Positions 1 to 5,985 of a stretch of DNA of 43,220 nt are shown here, piece after piece. The first letter of the stretch is position 1, and the number at the start of each line of letters is the position of its first letter. This DNA comes from a virus. The notes beneath the pieces were generated by a model that searched no databases, was not told the origin of the DNA, and saw only the letters and a program-made list of their open reading frames with translations. A program made the translations under genes and the position numbers. The stretch covers positions 1-43,220 of IMG/VR virus record IMGVR_UViG_3300005338_000004; one strand, written 5' to 3'.

Positions 1-120
1 GGCTATTTAAGCTTCTGGAGATAGTATTGAGATATATTTAGCCGCCTTCGGCGGGGCTTGCAGCGCTTCGCTCGCTGTCGAGTACAGATTCCGGCAATTT
101 GTTAACACGTCCAGCCAACA
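1..120. repeat. terminal direct repeat, left copy
   Basis: These 120 bases are identical to 43101-43220. The leftward gene series reads straight across the joint: a zinc-protein gene ends at 102 and the next leftward gene starts at 43080. The repeat is therefore best read as an assembly overlap of a circular or circularly permuted genome, though a genuine short terminal redundancy is not excluded. An R-to-F pair of the mini-palindrome family straddles the joint. Confidence 0.95.
39..56 (+). repeat. mini-palindrome, F copy at the joint
   Basis: TAGCCGCC, loop, GGCGGGG; stem CCGCC/GGCGG. For the leftward genes it is an R copy between the zinc-protein stop and the next gene. Confidence 0.8.
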
Positions 121-362
121 TGCATGTAAGGACAATCGTCATCATGTGACTTGGCGGGATCGTTAGGGGTGCGGAGGACGCCGTAATCGCAGAATCGGCA
201 ACCATGAGGATTAGCAATGAGCGCCGCAAGCGCCTCTTGATATGGCTTCCGAACGTGTCGGGCGAGGGTGTAAAGCTCTCGCATCGAAGCCTTCCTGAGC
301 AAGGCTGCTAGGTCAGGGTCACGGCCTATAATCTCCCATATCGTAAGTTCACCTTCGGTCAT
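102..362 (-). CDS. small Cys/His zinc-binding-like protein
   Basis: An 86-residue protein starting MTEGELTIWE. The ATG at 362 overlaps the stop of the upstream methylase gene (ATGA), which fixes the start. The first 50 residues look helical. The C-terminal third has CRFC, then a late H, CPYMH and a terminal Cys, an arrangement that could hold zinc and is common in small phage proteins. It is the last leftward gene before the circular joint, and translational coupling to the methylase is likely. No specific function is recognised. Confidence 0.7.
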   Translation of the reverse strand: MTEGELTIWEIIGRDPDLAALLRKASMRELYTLARHVRKPYQEALAALIANPHGCRFCDYGVLRTPNDPAKSHDDDCPYMHVGWTC

Positions 363-862
363 CTCTCTCGTCCTTTCAGATAAAATCCGGGGACCGGAAT
401 GGATGCCAGCCGTGTGCCGCACTCTCCCCATCCGACTAGCACTGTAGCCCTCATCAGGCCAACTTGGGATCGATCCAGCCGCAGAAACTTCGGCCTGCCT
501 GCCATGAACAGGAAATGCTCAGCCGTCTTCGCCATGTCTTGAAACCATCGGGTGTCACTAGAGGCAAGGACCAAAGCAATGCCGTTGCCATGCTCCGCCA
601 TAGCGCGCATCCAAGGGCCTGGATTGCTGTAAGGCGGGTTGCACCACACCGAACCCTCCCAAGCCTCCCTGAGTCCGTTTCTAGGCCATACAATGCGGTT
701 CGTTGCCGTGGGGTGGTCCTCGATAGCGCATGGGTCGGTATCGAATGGACCAAGGGCATTAATCAGGCTCAATGGCGTAAGAGTCGTATCCTTGGCCCCA
801 ATTGGGTCATGTGGAGAGATATTGCCGTTAACACTCATCCGCGTAGCGGCTGTCTCTGTCAT
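359..862 (-). CDS. phage DNA N-6-adenine methyltransferase (Dam family)
   Basis: A 167-residue protein of the phage Dam type (PF05869-like), which transfers a methyl group from SAM to adenine in DNA. The catalytic NPPY motif is at residues 75-78 in the context VWCNPPYS. The upstream DPCA region and the GRPKFLR stretch fit the family, and the length is usual for the small phage enzymes. The ATG at 862 overlaps the stop of the ribbon-helix-helix gene. Residues 4-8 (TAATR) are encoded by a copy of the dispersed mini-palindrome. The likely role is modification of phage DNA against host restriction; target specificity cannot be read from the sequence. Confidence 0.87.
   Translation of the reverse strand: MTETAATRMSVNGNISPHDPIGAKDTTLTPLSLINALGPFDTDPCAIEDHPTATNRIVWPRNGLREAWEGSVWCNPPYSNPGPWMRAMAEHGNGIALVLASSDTRWFQDMAKTAEHFLFMAGRPKFLRLDRSQVGLMRATVLVGWGECGTRLASIPVPGFYLKGRER
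839..851 (-). repeat. mini-palindrome inside the methylase gene
   Basis: Stem CCGC/GCGG; encodes AATR on the minus strand. Confidence 0.75.
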
Positions 863-1017
863 ATCTGTTCCTTTGGATTAGCCGCCTTCGGCGGGGGCGC
901 TTCGCGCTCTAGAAGGCCACGAACCCAATCGCTCACCGTGCGTCCCGGCTTTGCCGTCGCCTTCCTCCATACCCGCTTCTTTAAGGCTTCATCAACCTTC
1001 ACATTGATTGTCGGCAT
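859..1017 (-). CDS. ribbon-helix-helix-like DNA-binding protein
   Basis: A 52-residue protein starting MPTINVKVDEALKKRVW. A short beta segment followed by two helices (EALKKRVWRKA, VSDWVRGLLER) fits a ribbon-helix-helix fold. It is the first gene behind the leftward promoter at 1059-1086 and lies beside the promoter overlap, so it is a good candidate regulator of that switch (inference). The C-terminal tail APPPKAANPKEQI is encoded by an inserted mini-palindrome. Longer in-frame starts run into the promoter and are unlikely. Confidence 0.65.
   Translation of the reverse strand: MPTINVKVDEALKKRVWRKATAKPGRTVSDWVRGLLEREAPPPKAANPKEQI
879..896 (+). repeat. mini-palindrome inside the RHH gene
   Basis: Stem CCGCC/GGCGG; on the minus strand encodes the PPPKAAN end of the ribbon-helix-helix protein. 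Confidence 0.75.
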
Positions 1018-1034
1018 GGACTGCAAATTCCCTC

Positions 1035-1063
1035 TTGACAGCGTGTTACGTTGCGACGATATT
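1035..1063 (+). promoter_or_regulatory. rightward early sigma70-like promoter
   Basis: TTGACA at 1035-1040, a 17-base spacer and GATATT at 1058-1063. The predicted start near 1070 gives a short leader before the first rightward gene at 1109. It shares its -10 region with the leftward promoter. Confidence 0.65.
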
Positions 1064-1086
1064 ACCAATCACAAACGCAATGTCAA
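1059..1086 (-). promoter_or_regulatory. leftward sigma70-like promoter
   Basis: Read on the minus strand: TTGACA (plus 1081-1086), a 16-base spacer and TAATAT (plus 1059-1064). The predicted start near 1052 leaves about 35 bases before the ATG at 1017. It overlaps and opposes the rightward promoter. Confidence 0.65.
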
Positions 1087-1108
1087 GCACGAACAACGGG
1101 AGCGGCCA

Positions 1109-1486
1109 GTGGCAGACATGAAGATCACAGACGGCAAGGGCGTCCACTTCACGATGGACAATGGCGTGCTCATCAGCATCCAGATCGGCCCCGGCAATTA
1201 CGGGTCGAACTACGACATGGGCTTCTCGGAGTTCTATGAGGGTGGCCGCAAGGCGTTGCCATCGTCAACCACGGCAGAGATTGCCGTATGGAACACGCGA
1301 CCAGTGTCCGGCATGCTGAACTTGGGTGACGATACCGTAAGGGGCTACGTGCCGGTAGAGGACGTGTTGCGCTTCATGGAGTTCCTTCGCAAGCTTCCCG
1401 AGGGCGTTACCACAAACTCGTGGGCCGAGCGGCTTGCCGAGTTTGATTGGGAGCCCGCCACACAGCGCGACGAGGCCGCAGAATGA
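1109..1486 (+). CDS. hypothetical early protein
   Basis: First rightward gene, 125 residues if started at the GTG (VADMKITDGKG) that lies 6 bases after GGGAG; the ATG at 1118 would give 122. It looks like a compact soluble alpha/beta protein with an N-terminal beta stretch (GVHFTMDNGVLISIQIG) and a helical C-terminus (VEDVLRFMEFLRKLPEG). The reading frame stays open upstream to 464, but that part is antisense to the methylase gene and spans the promoter. No family is recognised. Confidence 0.7.
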   Translation: MADMKITDGKGVHFTMDNGVLISIQIGPGNYGSNYDMGFSEFYEGGRKALPSSTTAEIAVWNTRPVSGMLNLGDDTVRGYVPVEDVLRFMEFLRKLPEGVTTNSWAERLAEFDWEPATQRDEAAE

Positions 1487-1656
1487 GCAACCATCACCCC
1501 CGCGTAGCGGCTAAATCATCTATCCAGGATGAATACGGTAACAGGATAAGACTCACTTGGTGGGAAGTTCTGTATTTTGGACTTAGCTGCTTCGCAGTGG
1601 TGTGGCTAGCAGCGTGGGCATATGAGGCGGCAGCGGTCGCCGGAGGGATGCAATGA
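1483..1656 (+). CDS. small single-pass membrane protein
   Basis: A 57-residue protein whose ATG overlaps the previous stop. There is one transmembrane segment at about residues 27-47 (VLYFGLSCFAVVWLAAWAYEA). Residues 6-10 (RVAAK) come from an in-frame mini-palindrome at 1498-1515, one of the clearest cases of the element inside a coding region. Function unknown. Confidence 0.6.
   Translation: MSNHHPRVAAKSSIQDEYGNRIRLTWWEVLYFGLSCFAVVWLAAWAYEAAAVAGGMQ
1498..1515 (-). repeat. mini-palindrome, coding RVAAK
   Basis: R copy with stem CCGC/GCGG, loop GTA, in frame near the N-terminus of the membrane protein. Confidence 0.8.
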
Positions 1657-1880
1657 GCTGGCCAGACGAACCCTATTGGTCAGGAGACAATGCCATCAGC
1701 AATGAGGAAGACGACAGGATCACGGCTGAGGAAGCGGCGAAGACGCCGGAGCAGATCAATGCCGAGGCTATCGCACTCCTTGCCCAGACTGTTCTGGGGT
1801 TGAGCCAGAGGGTGAAGGCTCTTGAAGCACAGGGCAGGAAGCCTAGACGCCCATTCACTTCAGGCGAGATAAATGATTAG
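1653..1880 (+). CDS. hypothetical acidic protein with coiled coil
   Basis: A 75-residue protein with a good GGAGGG ribosome site; its start overlaps the previous stop. The N-terminus is acidic, then a helix (INAEAIALLAQTVLGLSQRVKALEAQ) with heptad character, then a basic tail. Probably a small oligomeric regulator or scaffold; not recognised. Confidence 0.6.
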   Translation: MSWPDEPYWSGDNAISNEEDDRITAEEAAKTPEQINAEAIALLAQTVLGLSQRVKALEAQGRKPRRPFTSGEIND

Positions 1881-1905
1881 CCTCAAGAGTTTGAGGAAGC
1901 CTAAT

Positions 1906-1948
1906 CCGCCGAAGGCGGCTAACTATTCAGCGCTACGCGCGGGGAAGG
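1906..1948. repeat. R/F palindrome pair
   Basis: R copy 1906-1922 (CCGCC/GGCGG) and F copy 1929-1948 ending GGGGAAGG, the ribosome site of the gene at 1956. Confidence 0.85.
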
Positions 1949-1955
1949 GAAGACG

Positions 1956-2120
1956 ATGAGGAAGTACGAGATACTGGAGCAGGTTGCCAGAAGGTGGGTC
2001 TCAAGGGGCTTTGTTTGGGCTCTGACGCATAGAGAGGCGACTAACAAATGGTGCGGCCTCGTGGGCATGAGCAGGGCGAGGGCCGATCTGGTTCTGACCG
2101 CGCATCTCATTCTGGATTAA
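1956..2120 (+). CDS. hypothetical 54-aa basic protein
   Basis: ATG at 1956 lies 8 bases after GGGGAAGGGA, a ribosome site supplied by the mini-palindrome at 1929-1948. The product starts MRKYEILEQVARRWVS and ends AHLILD with TAA at 2118-2120. It is bounded by palindromes on both sides, like a cassette. Helical, basic, unknown function. Confidence 0.6.
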   Translation: MRKYEILEQVARRWVSRGFVWALTHREATNKWCGLVGMSRARADLVLTAHLILD

Positions 2121-2121
2121 T

Positions 2122-2140
2122 CCCGCCGTAGGCGGCTAAA
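2122..2140 (-). repeat. mini-palindrome, R copy after a stop
   Basis: Stem CCGCC/GGCGG with loop GTA, directly after TAA 2118-2120 and before the GGAAGGG site. Confidence 0.8.
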
Positions 2141-2157
2141 TATAGGAAGGGAATAAG

Positions 2158-2421
2158 ATGGAAGACGTAGCCGCTACGCGGGGTAAGGAAGATAGACTCA
2201 ATTCATTTGCTGAGGAGTGCCGCACTAAGCTGCGTGCCAAAATCCTTGAGACGATGGACGTTACGTCGCTCTGGTCAGCAGCGCGAGACACGGACCTGTC
2301 CCGCTACGAAGTCGAGCATATGACCGCAAAACAGCTTCGCGCCGCGTTAGTTGAGAGATGGTCAGACGCCGAGGAAGCAATATTCCGTCACCTAGACGGA
2401 GCAAAGGACAATCGGCCATGA
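2158..2421 (+). CDS. hypothetical 87-aa protein
   Basis: The ribosome site GGAAGGG precedes ATG 2158. Residues 4-8 (VAATR) are encoded by an F-copy of the palindrome, so the element sits just inside the gene. The rest is helical and charged (FAEECRTKLRAKILETMD, LRAALVERWSDAEEAIFRHL). No family recognised. Confidence 0.6.
   Translation: MEDVAATRGKEDRLNSFAEECRTKLRAKILETMDVTSLWSAARDTDLSRYEVEHMTAKQLRAALVERWSDAEEAIFRHLDGAKDNRP
2168..2183 (+). repeat. mini-palindrome, coding VAATR
   Basis: F copy, stem CCGC/GCGG, in frame in the gene at 2158. Confidence 0.8.
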
Positions 2422-2681
2422 GCGAGCCCCAAGGAACCCGCGTAGCGGCTGTACTTGACTCCCAACGCTGGCGTGAAACCCGTGACGAGTTGGATGCTAT
2501 GGCCAGCAAGCTCTACACCCTGGCTGAGACTGATGATGGCTGGATCAGTAGGAACCTGCATTCCTTAGCTGCTGAGGTCAGTGTCCTTGCAGAGCAATAT
2601 GCTCAGAAGCTTAAGGCTCATGATGCATTGAAGATGGCTTTGGAAGGATCATTAATAGCCGCTACGCGGGGAGTGGAATGA
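2418..2681 (+). CDS. hypothetical coiled-coil protein with a palindrome at each end
   Basis: An 87-residue protein; ATG at 2418 overlaps the previous stop. Both ends are encoded by palindrome copies: TRVAAV near the N-terminus (2437-2450, R orientation) and IAATRG at the C-terminus (2656-2671, F orientation). Between them is a long helix (ELDAMASKLYTLAETDDG, LAAEVSVLAEQYAQKLKAH). Unknown role. Confidence 0.6.
   Translation: MSEPQGTRVAAVLDSQRWRETRDELDAMASKLYTLAETDDGWISRNLHSLAAEVSVLAEQYAQKLKAHDALKMALEGSLIAATRGVE
2437..2450 (-). repeat. mini-palindrome, coding TRVAA
   Basis: R copy in frame in the gene at 2418. Confidence 0.75.
2656..2671 (+). repeat. mini-palindrome, coding IAATRG
   Basis: F copy encoding the C-terminus of the same gene. 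Confidence 0.8.
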
Positions 2682-2776
2682 TGGAAATGCTCAAGGTTTG
2701 GTTGCCGGGCGAAAGCCCATGGTCCGAGGTTCTGTCCAGCAATGAAGGACGGCACCAAGACTGTGCGCCTCGATAA
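2678..2776 (+). CDS. possible 32-aa peptide overlapping the next gene
   Basis: ATGATGGAAATG directly overlaps the previous TGA, the arrangement used throughout this arm, and the frame runs to TAA at 2774-2776. It overlaps the start of the gene at 2742. The other frame across the same bases reads a Cys-rich segment without a start codon, so this may instead be the damaged 5' end of the next gene. Confidence 0.3.
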   Translation: MMEMLKVWLPGESPWSEVLSSNEGRHQDCAPR

Positions 2777-2978
2777 CAAGCTGGCTGGCGACTACACCAA
2801 GGACGAGTTCCGGGCGCTCCTTGCTGCGGTCTGGACGAACCAGAGTGGCGGAGAACCTCCTGGGATGGGCGACACGGACTACCGCAAGCACTCTTACCGC
2901 TTCAACGATATCGTGAATGTTCGGCAGGAGCCGGAGACCGGAGTCTGGGCGGTTATCGGGTATGCAGCCACAAACTAA
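2742..2978 (+). CDS. hypothetical 78-aa protein
   Basis: Starts MKDGTKTVRLDNKLAGD. The ATG has no clear Shine-Dalgarno sequence. The frame is open upstream to 2682 and reads a Cys-containing segment (CSRFGCRAKAHGPRFC) that resembles a zinc knuckle but lacks a start. The body is soluble with an acidic helix (KDEFRALLAAVW). It ends just before an R palindrome at 2979-2998. Function unknown. Confidence 0.5.
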   Translation: MKDGTKTVRLDNKLAGDYTKDEFRALLAAVWTNQSGGEPPGMGDTDYRKHSYRFNDIVNVRQEPETGVWAVIGYAATN

Positions 2979-2998
2979 CCCCGCCGCTAGGCGGCTAA
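2979..2998 (-). repeat. mini-palindrome, R copy after a stop
   Basis: Stem CCGCC/GGCGG with loop GCTA immediately after TAA. Confidence 0.8.
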
Positions 2999-3026
2999 AT
3001 ATGTCATGAACTATAAGGAGGGAAGA

Positions 3027-3296
3027 ATGAATGAAGTAGCCGAGGACAAGCCTCAGGTCGATCTAACAGAGTTCCTTACAGACCGGAAGCAAGCCCTGCT
3101 GTCGATGAACCTCGATACGATCAACGCCTACATGCGCAAGCACGGCTCCGCCTTCACGCTGCCGGATAACGATGTCGGCTGGATGGCAGTCCACAAGGCA
3201 CGGACGGCCGCAACCGATCTGCCTATGGATGAGCGCCAGAAAAGCGCCGACTGGCTGACGAACCGGGGCTATCAATCATGGGGAGACTGGAATTGA
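3027..3296 (+). CDS. hypothetical 89-aa protein
   Basis: A strong AAGGAGG site precedes ATG 3027, which I prefer to the ATG at 3006. Soluble and mostly helical; the middle (SAFTLPDNDVGWMAVHKARTA) and the end (WLTNRGYQSWGDW) recall small phage proteins of no known function. Confidence 0.65.
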   Translation: MNEVAEDKPQVDLTEFLTDRKQALLSMNLDTINAYMRKHGSAFTLPDNDVGWMAVHKARTAATDLPMDERQKSADWLTNRGYQSWGDWN

Positions 3297-3631
3297 GCCC
3301 TCAAGCCCTAGCTGCTCTTATCGTCACCCTTTCCGCTGTAAGCGGCTGCAATAAAACTGAACTTCATCATACGAATCTCGTTGCTCAGTTCCTTGGTGAA
3401 TCTCCTGAATTAGAATTAGCCGCTAACGCGGGGGAGATAGACCCACCTATCCCGACGAAGGCGGCTCAACCTGATCCAATTCTACCACCGCCTACACCAA
3501 CAGGACCAGCCTTCGGAGAATACGGCTATACCGGCCCGCTTCCCTGCCCTGAATCAAGATTCAGAATTTTGACCTGCGGCGATAATGGCGAATGGCACTG
3601 GCTCGACAGCAATATGGGATGGGCAACATGA
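3293..3631 (+). CDS. probable small lipoprotein, proline-rich
   Basis: The start is probably the TTG at 3293, 7 bases after GGGGAG and overlapping the previous stop; this gives 112 residues. The N-terminus SPQALAALIVTLSAVSGC is a short signal with a lipobox-like end, so the mature protein would be lipid-anchored at its Cys. A proline-rich stretch follows (PPIPTKAAQPDPILPPPTPT), encoded in part by palindrome-derived sequence. Phage lipoproteins of this kind may be outer spanins or surface-exclusion proteins. It is far from the lysis genes, so exclusion is the more natural guess, but unproven. Confidence 0.5.
   Translation: MSPQALAALIVTLSAVSGCNKTELHHTNLVAQFLGESPELELAANAGEIDPPIPTKAAQPDPILPPPTPTGPAFGEYGYTGPLPCPESRFRILTCGDNGEWHWLDSNMGWAT
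3417..3434 (+). repeat. mini-palindrome, coding LAANAG
   Basis: F copy with a 4-base loop TAAC; a degenerate R copy follows at 3451-3468. Confidence 0.65.
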
Positions 3632-4008
3632 TAGATGATCTCAAGATCATGAACGCCATCATCGAAAGCGCCGTGCTTGATATCGGTGACCGTGGCTTCC
3701 TGCAAAGCTGGATCACACTCGACTATGGCGGCACAGGGCAGGGCTTCGGTGGGTTCGTGCTGTGTCCCTACATCGGCAGCGACATGAATCCTGACTGGAC
3801 CAAGTTCAGCGGCAACTATGCCGGTGTCTGGCTCACCCGGATCATGCAGATTGCCGCCGTTGGCGAATGGGGCAAGCTGAAAGGCCGGACCATCCGCGCC
3901 AAGGCAAATCACGGTCGCGTCGAAGCCATCGGCCATATCGTCAAGGACGACTGGTTCAACCCGTCCGAGGTGTTCAAGGCTATGGAGGAAGCAAATGTCC
4001 ACGCTTGA
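3628..4008 (+). CDS. conserved phage protein of unknown function
   Basis: A 126-residue protein starting MIDDLKIMNAIIESA; ATG 3628 overlaps the previous stop. The order of motifs (TLDYGGTGQGFGGFVL, then WLTRIMQIAAVGEWGKLKGRTIRAK, then AIGHIVKDDWFNP) matches a protein I recognise as widespread in unrelated phages beside recombination genes, with no assigned activity. Here too it sits directly upstream of a recombination-like gene. Confidence 0.65.
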   Translation: MIDDLKIMNAIIESAVLDIGDRGFLQSWITLDYGGTGQGFGGFVLCPYIGSDMNPDWTKFSGNYAGVWLTRIMQIAAVGEWGKLKGRTIRAKANHGRVEAIGHIVKDDWFNPSEVFKAMEEANVHA

Positions 4009-4897
4009 ACCCCGCATCGAAGCCATCCGCAAAGAATACGGCCTGTCTCAGGACGACTTCTGGCAGATCAAACAGAACAAGCAATGGGTGTGTAAACACG
4101 CTGCGCTAGAGGTCGTAGCCGCCAAGGCGGGTATCGAATGGCTGGAACCCCGGATCATCGAAATGAATGCCACCGGCTTGGTCACGTCCTTGATCGTCAC
4201 CGGCAAGCTCGGCAACCGCGTCGAGTGGTCAATCGGGGAAACCAATCCGACGAACTATAGCGTCACCGGCAAGCAACCCGCCTATCCGTGGGCCATGTCC
4301 GAGAAGCGCGGGAAAGACAGGGTGATCCTCAAACTGAGCGGTGTTCATGGCCTGCTCTACTCGGATGCGGAGATGGATGCCCCTAGCAGCCACATAGATG
4401 CCCAAGGAGAGGCTTCTGAGGTTGTCTCGGACAGTACAGCCAAATTGGTGTTCCCTGCCCTACAGAGCGAATTACAGGGCTGCGCTACGCGGTCGCAGTT
4501 GGACGGTGCTTGGTCCCGTTGGCTACCCGTCATCGTCCATTGGTCCGAATCCATGCAGCAGAATTGTGAGGACGTGCGCCAGCAAATGACGGATTACCTT
4601 CGTGAGCATGGCGGCGATGCCAGGGAAGCTAACCGTGACGTGATCGAGGCTGATCTGCGTTCCGCACTGGATATCGATGATCTCAAGGCCAAATGGTCAG
4701 GCTGGGGACCGGCAATGAAGAAGCTGGCTGCTGCTGATGTAGCCAAGCTCTCAGAGGCTAAGGAACAGGTGAAGAAGGCAATCCTGAATATCGGAGGGAA
4801 GGCACCGGATTTCGATCATCTGGATACTTCCCGCGAAGCGGCTGATCCTGAACTAGCTAAAGCAGAACGGTTAGCTGCCATTGCGAGGACGCCATGA
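3995..4897 (+). CDS. phage protein, possible recombination or ssDNA-annealing partner
   Basis: A 300-residue protein with a GGAGGA site, overlapping the previous gene by 14 bases. The N-terminal half (residues 1-130) contains WVCKHAALEVVAAKAGIEW and AMSEKRGKDRVILKLSGVHG; the latter resembles the AEKRAKDRLxLKLxG segment seen in phage proteins near single-strand annealing genes. The C-terminal half is helical and charged. Two palindromes lie inside: VVAAKAG (4116-4131) and SREAADP (4830-4842). The nucleic-acid role is inferred from motif shape only. Confidence 0.5.
   Translation: MSTLEPRIEAIRKEYGLSQDDFWQIKQNKQWVCKHAALEVVAAKAGIEWLEPRIIEMNATGLVTSLIVTGKLGNRVEWSIGETNPTNYSVTGKQPAYPWAMSEKRGKDRVILKLSGVHGLLYSDAEMDAPSSHIDAQGEASEVVSDSTAKLVFPALQSELQGCATRSQLDGAWSRWLPVIVHWSESMQQNCEDVRQQMTDYLREHGGDAREANRDVIEADLRSALDIDDLKAKWSGWGPAMKKLAAADVAKLSEAKEQVKKAILNIGGKAPDFDHLDTSREAADPELAKAERLAAIARTP
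4116..4131 (+). repeat. mini-palindrome, coding VAAKAG
   Basis: F copy, stem CCGCC/GGCGG with loop AA. Confidence 0.65.
4830..4842 (-). repeat. mini-palindrome, coding SREAA
   Basis: R copy with loop GAA in frame. Confidence 0.7.
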
Positions 4898-5028
4898 TGA
4901 CCAACAGGATGTACGTTCTGTCCATCATTGGCTCCTCTATTATCGTCCTGGCAGTGTCCTATGGGATGGCGATGCTTCAGGAACCTCAAGCTCATTGGCT
5001 TTGGTGTACGATGCTGAAGCTGTGTTAA
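4894..5028 (+). CDS. 44-aa membrane peptide
   Basis: ATGATGA at 4894 overlaps the previous stop. The product is MMTNRMYVLS followed by one hydrophobic helix (IIGSSIIVLAVSYGMAML) and a short Cys/Trp tail. TAA at 5026-5028 is followed at once by an R palindrome. Function unknown. Confidence 0.55.
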   Translation: MMTNRMYVLSIIGSSIIVLAVSYGMAMLQEPQAHWLWCTMLKLC

Positions 5029-5070
5029 TCCGCGTCAGCGGCTAAATATAACGCCTACGGGCGGGGAAGG
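5029..5070. repeat. R/F palindrome pair
   Basis: R copy 5029-5045 follows a TAA directly; F copy 5051-5070 has stem CGCC/GGCG and supplies GGGGAAGG to the gene at 5078. Confidence 0.85.
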
Positions 5071-5077
5071 AAGTAAG

Positions 5078-5341
5078 ATGGACAAGGGCGAGTTTATCAA
5101 ACACGGCTATACCGTAGAGCCTGGAGACGGCGGTAGCTGGATCGTCATTCAGGGCAGCGTGAAGTGGAAGAACGATGGCATGTTCAGCAGCATGCGAGGC
5201 TTCAGTAACCATCAGGATTTGCTGAACTGGCTTGCCGAGGAACACCGTGTAGATAGCCAACGGGATGCTGCCGGTCATCCGCTGCCCGAGAAAATGCGCA
5301 AGGAACGGTGGACCATCACGGAAGCTGATCGGCCGGACTGA
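5078..5341 (+). CDS. hypothetical 87-aa protein
   Basis: The ribosome site GGGGAAGG belongs to the F palindrome at 5051-5070. The product (MDKGEFIKHGYTVEPGDGG) reads as a compact soluble domain with alternating beta strands (SWIVIQGSVKW) and a helix (HQDLLNWLAEEH). No family recognised. Confidence 0.6.
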   Translation: MDKGEFIKHGYTVEPGDGGSWIVIQGSVKWKNDGMFSSMRGFSNHQDLLNWLAEEHRVDSQRDAAGHPLPEKMRKERWTITEADRPD

Positions 5342-5355
5342 GCGTTAACACTCTA

Positions 5356-5410
5356 CCCCGCGTAGCGGCTAATACATCTATATGAATAGCCGTGTAAGAA
5401 CACGGGAAGG
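5356..5410. repeat. R/F palindrome pair with variant stem
   Basis: R copy 5356-5372 (CCGC/GCGG); F copy 5387-5410 with stem CCGTGT/ACACGG, a fully compensated change, followed by GGAAGGG. Confidence 0.85.
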
Positions 5411-5807
5411 GAAGAACCTCGGATTTTGGGCATGGTTGAACCCTTTCTGCCTCATGGCCTACCGGCACAAGAGTTCCTGGCTAGGGGAAGGCTTACGCCC
5501 GCATACTCGGTTCCCTTTGCCCCGGAGGGCCGCGAGCTTTCCACCCCTCGCGTCTGCGACTACATTTTCGGCGTAGTCTGGGCTGAGCCGTTTTCCCGGA
5601 AGCCAACCGGGCGGACAAGCTCATGCCCCTCAAGTACCGTCTATGCGCCATGAGGACCGGAGTGCTATGGGTCACGCCCCCGGATTTGGGTTTAGCGCTT
5701 TAGTCTCGACCGGGTTGTTCAGGAGAGGAGGGTTGAAACCGGAACCGCGTTGGTCTAGTTATATCCCCGTCGCCAGTTGAAAGCCCTGTAAAAGCCTGGC
5801 GGCAATG

Positions 5808-5834
5808 AGCAGAGGATTTTGCGATCCTGCTGCT
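5808..5834. other. strong hairpin, unassigned
   Basis: AGCAGAGGAT (5808-5817) pairs with 5824-5834 with one bulged G around a 6-base loop. It is not followed by a U-run, so it is more likely part of a structured RNA or leader than a terminator. Confidence 0.5.
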
Positions 5835-5870
5835 CAAACAAGACCGTAGCGCCCGTGTCGAAATAAAGCA

Positions 5871-5895
5871 AGCCCTCGGCTAACCGCTGGGGGCT
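5871..5895 (+). terminator. terminator-like hairpin
   Basis: AGCCCTCGGC, loop TAACC, GCTGGGGGCT: ten pairs including two G-T wobbles, followed by TTCGCTT. The flanking AAAGC and GCTTT extend the pairing. It would end transcription before the VWA gene; termination is weak to moderate by appearance. Confidence 0.5.
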
Positions 5896-5985
5896 TTCGC
5901 TTATCCACCACTTCATTCCTAAGCCCTCTTGCAACGCTTACGCGGATATGCGATGGTGCGTCTTCGTCAACAAAAGGAGACCGCA

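Larger units (their letters stand above)
5342..5985 (+). other. sparsely coding, structured interval
   Basis: The longest stretch of the early arm without a confident gene. It begins with an R/F palindrome pair (5356-5410) whose F copy carries GGGAAGGGAAG. A TTG-started frame (5426-5653, 75 codons) and an ATG-started frame (5382-5576, 64 codons) follow, but neither has recognisable protein character. After 5760 come inverted repeats: CGCCAG with CTGGCG, AGCAGAGGAT with its bulged partner at 5824-5834, and a terminator-like stem at 5871-5895. It may encode a small RNA or a leader for the VWA gene. Confidence 0.4.

Noticed and set aside
464-1108. Upstream part of a 340-codon open frame on the + strand
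   Set aside because: It is antisense to the methylase and RHH genes and crosses the promoter pair; the coding part begins at about 1109.
5901-5909. DnaA-box-like TTATCCACC
   Set aside because: A single near-match, not clustered, beside a terminator-like stem; chance is sufficient.
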